Positions 57,230 through 64,000 of a DNA stretch of 64,000 nt are shown here, one piece after another. The translations under genes were made by a program, and so were the position numbers. This DNA is from Cryptomeria japonica. Taxonomy: Eukaryota; Streptophyta; Pinopsida; Cupressales; Cupressaceae. The number at the start of each line of letters is the position of its first letter. Position 1 is the first letter of the stretch. The notes below the pieces were generated by a model. It made no database searches, was not told where the DNA came from, and saw only the letters and a program-made list of their open reading frames with translations. Location: positions 142,195,299 through 142,259,298 of the forward strand of contig NC_081406.1 of NCBI RefSeq assembly GCF_030272615.1, in the 5' to 3' direction.

Positions 57230-57900
57230 TTAATCCTCGGTCTTTTCTTCTTCCCCGGAACTCCAAAACCCCGAGGTTCTGAAGTTCTTTGCCTTAGCCG
57301 CTTTTCTTCCTTCTCCGGAACTCCGGAACAAGTTCCCTTCCTTCCCTTAGCTTTTCTCCAATTCTCCGGAACTCCGGATCCCCGAGGTTCCGAAGTTCTT
57401 TCCTAGCTTAGCCCCTCCTCCCCTTAGATTTTCTCTCTTTTCCCCTCGGAACACTGAGGTTCCGAGGTTCCTTGTCTCTTTTCTCCTTCCCTCTTTGGAA
57501 CTTCGGAACCCCGAGGTTCCGAAGTTCCTAGCCTTCCTCTCCTTCACCTCTTCTCTTAAAGTTTTTTTTTTTCCCGGAACTCCGGAACCCCTAGGTTCTG
57601 AAGTTCCCCTCCTCTTTAGCCTTTCCCTTTCTTCTTCGGAACTCCGGAACCTCGAGGTTCCAAAGTTCCCTTCCTTTCCTTTCCCGGAATCCCGAAACCC
57701 CGAGGTTCCCTCCTCCCCCTTCTTCCTTATTCTCCCCGGAACTCCGGAACCCCAAGGTTTCGAAGTTCCTTCCCCTTTTGCCTTCTCTCTCTAGTTCCTC
57801 CGGAACTCCGGAACCCCAAGGTTCTGAAAGCCTTTTTCCTTCTCTTCTTCTCTCTATCCCAAAACCCCGAGGTTCCAAAGTTCTTCCCTTGTCTTCCTCA
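57230..57900. repeat. GGAACTCCGGAACC palindrome array in the solo LTR
   Basis: Twelve or so units of TCCGGAACTCCGGAACCCC followed by GAGGTTCCGAAGTTCC with pyrimidine-rich spacers, the reverse complement of the arrays at 8990 and 38150. Here the left arm more often reads CTCCGGAAC, so subfamilies differ. Confidence 0.85.
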
Positions 57901-58259
57901 CTTCAGAAATCCGAACTTTCGAAGTCTTCGGGTGTCCTTCCGACTGGCGACACTTCCGGATGGTGTGATCAACACTCAAGGCTTTTAATGCTCAGGCATC
58001 TTGGTGACTTGTACACTTTCTTTTGTGGAGCCACAAGGGTGCATTAAATGTTTTGACAGGGTTTCCATCAGGAAGGTACGGGGCCATGCTGGGTGACTTA
58101 TGTCATGTATGACTTTGGAAGGTTAATCAATCTATCCTTCTCAGGATTGCCTTTGGTGGTATGGCTAGGTTGCTTGCATGTACAAGCCAAGTGCATGCAC
58201 TTCCCTGCACTTCCAGACTGACATGCAGGGGTCATGATCACCATTGTAACCCATTTTTC

Positions 58260-58266
58260 TATATAA
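58260..58266 (+). promoter_or_regulatory. TATA box of the solo LTR
   Basis: TATATAA in TTTCTATATAAGGTTGTTAAG, homologous to the minus-strand box at 8619-8625. Confidence 0.5.
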
Positions 58267-58799
58267 GGTTGTTAAGCCTCATTGTAAAGGGTTCTCTCCC
58301 TGCTACCTTGAGCTTTCTTATGCTCTTCTCTTCTCTTGAAGACTTGTAATCTTTTGCATTTCTGCAACTGTAAGATTGGCCTTTGGCCATATGATTAATT
58401 GAAAATCTCTATTCTTGCCTTCCTTCAACTTATGTATGATGTGTATGTGTTCTTACCTTCATTATAAGTGTATGTTCGTGGTTTCCTTTCACATGTATGT
58501 TGTGTTAACTGGTTTTCTGAGTGACTTTGTGGGAATCCTTCTCCCCTCTTAACACTTAGAAAACTCCACCCTCCACACATGCGTTTGGGTCACTCATGCA
58601 ATTGAAGTTTGTGCATCTCTTAGGCTTTTCAGTTGATTCCTTGTGCCATTTTGGGTGGGGAGAGGAACTATCTCTTCTTGGTGCATCACCTCCTCTTATT
58701 TCAAGCAATTCTCTCTCCCCTTTACCTCTGCAAAATTGTTAGGATAGGCTTAGGAATTAGTTTTGAAGTGTTGAGTTGGTTCAACACTTGCACCTGGAG

Positions 58800-58880
58800 T
58801 GAGAAGGAAGCCGGCCTTCTCCAGAGATTCAACCCTCTGGAGTGAGAAGGAAGCCGGCCTTCTCCGGAGATTCAACCCCC
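58800..58880. repeat. short tandem duplication in the solo LTR
   Basis: GGAGTGAGAAGGAAGCCGGC with CTTCTCC(A/G)GAGATTCAACCC occurs twice in a row. The matching place of the A LTR (about 8057-8090) has one copy. Confidence 0.75.
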
Positions 58881-59449
58881 TTGCGCAAGGTCCCACACTT
58901 CAAGCTTGTTTCCATGTTTCACAAGGTTGCTAAGTTGATAGCTTAGCCAGGGTGCAAGCTTTTGTGATAATAGAAACATTATGTAGTTGTTGTCCAAGGG
59001 CTCCTTTGGATATCAATATGAACACATCTGATTCCATACCAAATGAAGTAGAATAAAGTTACAAAAAGTCCAACTACTTTGTAATACATCTCTAGGATAA
59101 ACATTATCAGCATTGATCCATTAATCAGACTAAGATAATTGTTGGAGAAACTTGCTCTCGAATCAACTGGCACTATAATGTAATGTCCCCTCCTAGGCAC
59201 TTTCTATTCTTAGCAGGGTTAAGCAGTGGTTCCCATAGGCTGACATAGTGGACAGGGAGCCCATCTGAGGGTTGCAGGATCTTGCAAAACATTCTCTTTA
59301 GGCCCTTCAAGGGTTTTGGACCAAACTTTCAATTTTAAAAAAGTCACAGGAGGAGTGCCAATAGTAGTAGTTGGTAAACTACTATTTTAGAATTGACCTG
59401 TTGGTCACTAGGCATGGTTTGTTTGGTAGAGCATGACTCTAGGAAGCAG

Positions 59450-59720
59450 TTAATAAATATTTATAAAAACATTAAAGTTAACTTAATTAACTTTAATGTT
59501 TATTAATAAAATAAAGTTACTTTATTTTATAATGCTATAAAGTGACTTTTTAAAAATAAAGTTACTTTATTTTATAATGTTATAAAGTGACTTTTTAAAA
59601 TAAAATATAAAGTAAATTTTATTTTTTATATAATAAAGTGACTTTATTATTGTCACTATAAAATAAAATAAAGTGACTTCTAAATTTGTCACTTAAATAA
59701 GGCCAAAATGGACACCAAAA
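59450..59720. repeat. AT-rich repeat of ATAAAGTTACTTTATTTTATAATG
   Basis: Five or more overlapping copies of AAAGTGACTTT and AAAGTTACTTTATTTTATAA, each self-complementary in part. The other end of the same LTR (62530-62640) repeats the motif. Confidence 0.7.
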
Positions 59721-59809
59721 TGGAGGGGGTGGTTAATAAAACAATAAAGTGAAATATTTTATTAGAAATAAAATGATTGCAACCCTAAAAGTGGTTGCTT
59801 GTTGGGAAG

Positions 59810-60760
59810 TGTTGATGTGTTTTTTATGCACAATCAAACACAGAATAAAATACCAAGGTATCCTATCCTCTCTTGAGCAAAATCATCCCAAATGCTAAAC
59901 TATGTGATCAATTGGAAGACTCCAAAGTTCCTAATGTCGGGTCACAACTTGTGGATAAGCTCAATGGTTGATATGATTGTTGGCAATCCAAGGGGACTTA
60001 CATTGAATGCTTGAATTGCTAGAACTTAGATTCTAACTACTTGCTTGAAAAAAAAAGAGCAAAAGAGATAGGTTTAGGAAGTTAATCTAATCCTAAGAAT
60101 ATAGGAACGATGGACAACCTTTAGTGAAACTCGACTAAGCCATGCTTTGACATGCAAAGCAACAACTCCACAAAGCTTAGTGCAATCTTCTAAGGAAATT
60201 AGATGATTTTAAAATCATTATCAAGCATAGACACCATTAATTGAATGCATATCAATGATTGAATAACAATTGAACTTAAGCTCATTCAAGTATTCCAGTT
60301 GACCACACAAGGCAGATTTGCAATCAACAAACTACCAGTGGTATGGATTAGGAGTTTCACCATAAATCATGCACAACGCTCTATCATTCAACTAATCAAC
60401 ATGAAAGCAAATGAGAAGTAGAAACCATGTAGCTTGTTGAAATAACTGATTTCATCATATCTTCAATGAAAAGACTATATCCATTTACAAGCCTTAGCAA
60501 CAATTTCCTCTTCTCCTACTCTATTCTAACTTCTAACTTCTACTAAACTATTCTTGAGCTACTAGCTATTAATCTGCTATTTGCTATTCACTATTTTTTC
60601 TCACAAATGAGAAGTTTGAGCCTTATATATAGAGCTCATTACAATTCAAAGGCTCAAATCAATATGAGATCAATGGCTGAGATTACAAGATGAAACCCTA
60701 ATTAGAGTTTGTTGGAACAAACTCCTCTTAGCCAATGAAATAATTACAATATTTGGACAC
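59810..60760 (-). mobile_element. U5 end of a fourth B/F/G-type unit (H)
   Basis: Starts TGTTGATGTGTTTTTTATGC after ggaag, and follows B over about 0.9 kb (AACACAGAATAAAATACC, CAAGGGGACTTAC, the CCCTAATTAG stretch), with a minus-strand TATA box at 60623-60629. The far end (TCACAACA followed by ggaag) was not found; ggaag occurs at 61532 and 62327 without a convincing unit end. It could be truncated. Confidence 0.65.
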
Positions 60761-61988
60761 ATGTCTTCTCTTGAATATTTGACCAATAGATAGTGGGGTA
60801 AGGTACATTGGAGTTTGTGCCTCCATATGATGTGTCAAGTGCATTGTATCCGGACATGCCGACGTGGAACCTTCTGATTGGGTGAGTAGTGACTGGGATG
60901 CCACCTCAATTTGCACTTGTAGATTTAATTCATCATCATGAAGGGATGTTGATACTTCAGGTAATATCCCTTGATACTCAACATCTCAAGCTTGCTCAAT
61001 GTGGTGATGGTGATGGGAAGCATCGTTACCGTCAAGCCAATCCTCTATCTTTGCTTGCTTATCTTGCCTTGAGATGATTGTATGATCTCTCCTTTACACT
61101 TCAAGATCTTGACCCTTTTCATGTCATCACAATGCAATGAGAGTTCTTGAATACCTCAAAATCCTTCTCATTAAGTCACCTTCCTTGATACCCTTGTGCT
61201 TATCAATGAAATTCTTCCTCTTGAAGACATCTATTTCCATGTTTAACTTCGAAGTTGTGAAGATTGTTGATACACTTTATAGTATAGACCATACGGTAGA
61301 ATTCTAATCCTCCTTGTATGCTAGACCTTGACCTTGATGTGGAAATTTCCTCTCTGAAGTACTGTTCTGATCTTCCTACAATTTGGCCCCTTTTGATGTA
61401 ATATCCCTTGCCCAAACTGACTGATTTTGGCTCAAGGAATATTGTCAAACACTTTGTATGTTGTCTTTCTCTATTCTGATTTTTGTATTTCAGATTGTTT
61501 GATACACTTTGAAAGTTGCCAAGAAATTTAGGAAGTTCACCAATGATGTTGACAATACCTCTTACAATGAACTAGTATGCGAGTGCAGTTCTTTTTGGTA
61601 TTTTTAATGCATATACATGAAAACTAGATATGGAATGCATACCTACAGCCAACTGACATTTCGACAAACAACTGGCATGCAACTATTATGCTGATCATAT
61701 ATGCTATTAAAAGGACATTTCGTCAAACAAATGGTATGCAACATATATCTTCTTTATTGAATTCATTCCTAGGTACAATGCTGCTATGGATTTGCCAAGA
61801 TTAATTGGCTTACAAAAAGACTACATCAATGCCAAATCTGATTCTAAGTTATCACTTACAACAGCAAAATTATATGCCTAATATTTCAATACTAGCTACT
61901 AATAGTTGCAAGAGGAACCTGATAATAGTGATGCTTAATGATGGAGATGAAAGTTGCAATCGGAATCAAGCAAAATACTGTAGCGCGG
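60761..61988. other. interior of unit H or host LTR, no gene seen
   Basis: No recognisable coding sequence. Low-complexity TCTTGAT/CCTTGA phrases suggest diverged repeats. Confidence 0.4.
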
Positions 61989-62074
61989 CACTGTTCATGC
62001 GCACTGTTCATGCGCACTGTTCACGTGCACTGTTCATGCACACTGTTCACGCGCACTGTTCATGCGCACTGTAG
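61989..62074. repeat. 13-bp minisatellite CACTGTTCATGCG
   Basis: Six and a half units, with variants CATGCG, CACGTG, CATGCA and CACGCG in the second half. Alternating purine-pyrimidine GCGCAC tracts. Confidence 0.9.
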
Positions 62075-62743
62075 CAGCAAGAACAAACTTGCAATCTGCT
62101 CTTAAAACCCTGAATAATTTGTTGATAATCTCTCCCAACAAGAATGATATAACTCCATGTGCCAAAGAAGGACAATTCACAACCAATTATAAATGTTCTC
62201 CAACAATAAACTTCAAACCCTTGTAGAAAAATTCACCAATTTGCACAAATGAAAGAACTGAAGTATTCTTTCCCACAACTGCAATAATTCAGGTGTTATT
62301 TCACACCTTCAAAATTACTATCAATAGGAAGTTTTCGTTTCCTATGATCAAAGAAGAAAATTGCAAAAGCCCTAGGCTCCACAATAAAAATCAATCAAAA
62401 TGCTATTCATCAACTGGATGCCGAGAATGAACTCTTGCCTTTCCTTTTATTCTTTCCTTAAGAGAGCTCAAACACCTTCCTGGCCAATGTGGGATAAAAG
62501 ATTTATTCCCACATTAAATTATTCACTTAACGCACTTTATTATATTAAAGTGACTTTATTATTATAAAGTTACTTTAGAACTTTATAATAATATTAAAAT
62601 ATTAAATAAATCACTTAAGTCACTTAAACTTTAATATCTCTTGATGTACTTGTCTGATTGCTAAGCCGTCTGAGCCAGGAGTCGACTCTCCCTGTTCTCC
62701 ATGTTATTGGATGCCTGTCTAAAAATAGAAACCCTGAATAGTG

Positions 62744-62763
62744 ACTTACTATAAATAGTAAGT
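62744..62763. repeat. 20-bp perfect palindrome
   Basis: ACTTACTATAAATAGTAAGT is self-complementary except at its central two bases and includes TATAAATA. Another copy is at 62878-62897 and a third at 499-518. Confidence 0.8.
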
Positions 62764-63078
62764 ATGTGGAACTGAGTCTAGAAATAGCTGCAAAGGCCCA
62801 ATCAAGGTCGACACTGCCAATAAACTCTGCTCAGGTGTCTTTCTATTAATAGGAACCCTGACTCTCCCAAAATAGTAACTTACTATAAATAGTAAGTGTG
62901 CCAATCTGAGTCAAAAAACCTGTGCAAAGGCCAAAACCTGAATCCAGCTGAAGAGTAATGTCTCTAATCACCAAGTAACTGCCACACGAGGCCCTCTATC
63001 AATAATTATTAGCCTACGAGGGTCAAATGATAGGCTAATTCTTACAAACTCTGATGCTCGCAAAATGGGGACATTACA

Positions 63079-64000
63079 TTTGATTTCCTCCTTTGCTACC
63101 TACAAAACAAACAAGTAGGTATCAGACACACATAACATGTACTAAATTCCATCCATCTTTTATTCCTTATAGCTCTGCTTTTGTCTGATTTGTGTTTGCT
63201 ACAGCTCTGATAACATATGGAAAGTTCACTTAGCTCTACCCAAGCTGCCATGCTGAAGATGAATTTGCTGCCATTATGATTAAACTCGCTGCTCTGCTCT
63301 CAAATTCGCTGTTTGGAGAAGGAATTCCCTTTGTTTTCGTGTTCAAATGACTGATTTCAACTTGATATTTATAGGCATTTGAAGGAAAAGATGCGTCCTT
63401 TTAGTTATAGGTCGACTTCATTTATTCAAATAAGATTAATATTATCTCCTTAAGGCATCTTAACCAAATTTTCATATGCAATGGAAGTTTTCATATACTT
63501 AACCAAATTTTCAGGTTGCTGGTTGAAGATCAAATTCATTGCTTGACCAAGGTTCCATATTGCAATTCAAGGCATCTTGGACCTCCTAGATGGTAAGGGA
63601 AGGAAGTTCGCTCCTTTGAAGGAGCAATGGAAGTGCAGCCAGCCGCTCCTGTAAAGGAGCAATGGAAGTGGGTTTGCTCCAGCAAGAGAGCAAAGGAAAT
63701 TTTCATACACTTAACCAAATTTTGCCCTTGCAACCCACCTCTCAATGAAGTGCGATCAGACCTCTTGGATGATGAAGAAAACTTTGTATAATTAGTGAAA
63801 TTTGATCCAAGGGATTCATCATCAAACTTCCTTCTAATCTTGTTAAAATTGACCTTACTTGACCTCTCATCTCACATCACCTCATTTCACATCTCACAAG
63901 AAGGGCAAAGGAAGGCAGTCAATGCCAAGGAAGAACAAAGGGAGTCACAGTCAATGCCTTAGTCATTCATTTCATTCCTAGCCCTGCAAGCAAAAGATGA
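63079..64000 (-). mobile_element. 3' interior of the element whose LTR ends at 63078
   Basis: Purine tract at the LTR, then sequence without a recognised frame. At 63606-63690 there are two copies of GCTCCTTTGAAGGAGC-type palindromes followed by AATGGAAGTG. No pol motif is visible before the edge. Confidence 0.35.

Larger units (their letters stand above)
57097..58972 (+). mobile_element. solo LTR of the element A family
   Basis: 1876 bp, TGTTGTCATTTTATGACACCC to TTTTGTGATAATA, flanked by the perfect TSD gaaac (57092-57096 and 58973-58977). It is the reverse complement of the A LTR over its full length. The last base pair is TA instead of CA. TATA box at 58260-58266. It is an empty-site reference for A, because it has neither B nor D. 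Confidence 0.9.
59179..63078 (-). mobile_element. 3' LTR of a minus-strand element extending past the window, split by another unit
   Basis: Perfect 12-bp ends TGTAATGTCCCC (59179) and GGGGACATTACA (63078). On the minus strand it begins at 63078 and is preceded by AAAGGAGGAAATCAAA, a good polypurine tract, so the interior lies at 63079 onward. The U3 start matches the fragment at 330. An insertion of the B/F/G family begins at 59810. Left flank TSD candidate tataa. Confidence 0.6.

Noticed and set aside
63079-63130. A primer site GGTATCAGAC near 63117 as evidence for a plus-strand LTR ending at 63078.
   Set aside because: It is about 40 bp from the LTR end and imperfect, while the purine tract next to 63078 and the U3-like start read on the minus strand fit the opposite orientation.

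Overview
ORGANISM. This is plant nuclear DNA, most likely from a gymnosperm such as a conifer (inference). No bacterial-style genes, rRNA or tRNA genes are visible. Nearly everything is Ty1/copia and Ty3/gypsy LTR-retrotransposon sequence stacked in nests. The only non-transposon gene is a minus-strand, intron-containing plant gene with at least one very long intron.

HOST GENE. Three exons of a metallo-beta-lactamase-fold protein gene lie on the minus strand at 45157-45304, 3228-3382 and 2569-2754. Their splice phases fit each other exactly. The intron between the first two is about 41.8 kb, and most of it is one nested transposon cluster. Upstream exons (right) and the downstream exons carrying the metal-binding motif (left) were not found in the window.

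NESTED CLUSTER 5278-42129. I resolved the order of insertion from 5-bp target-site duplications (TSDs). Unit G (5278-42129, TSD caacc) is split by gypsy element A (7966-38829, TSD gtagg). A's left LTR is split by unit B (9777-25621, TSD gggtg). B's long open frame is split by the non-autonomous chromovirus-like element C (12656-19387, TSD gatcg). A's right LTR is split by the small element D (to 37857). D's right LTR is split by unit F (34153-37598, TSD agact/agacc). A deletion fused A's truncated pol to D's truncated left LTR, and copia element E (27510-32520, TSD ggatt) inserted exactly at that fusion.

UNITS B, F AND G share ends (TGTTGATGTG... at one end and ...TCACAACA at the other, apart from point changes), a TATA box about 0.8-0.9 kb from the U5 end, and a CCCCAT/ATGGGG hairpin at the U3 start. 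None has an internal domain. They look like very large solo LTRs of about 9.1, 3.4 and 6.0 kb. B carries an approximately 1,027-codon open frame in its presumed U3. Several of these LTRs also hold tandem arrays of imperfect palindromes, a different palindrome in each family.

RIGHT PART. K (47288-56645) is a decayed copia element whose reverse transcriptase is split by gypsy element L (51071-55028), a relative of C. A solo LTR of the A family lies at 57097-58972 (TSD gaaac). From 59179 to 63078 there is an LTR of a minus-strand element that continues past the window, itself interrupted by another B/F/G-type unit starting at 59810.

All transposon genes seen are broken by stops, frameshifts or insertions. 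Element boundaries with matching TSDs are secure. Domain names rest on motifs read by eye. Family-level names are inferences.
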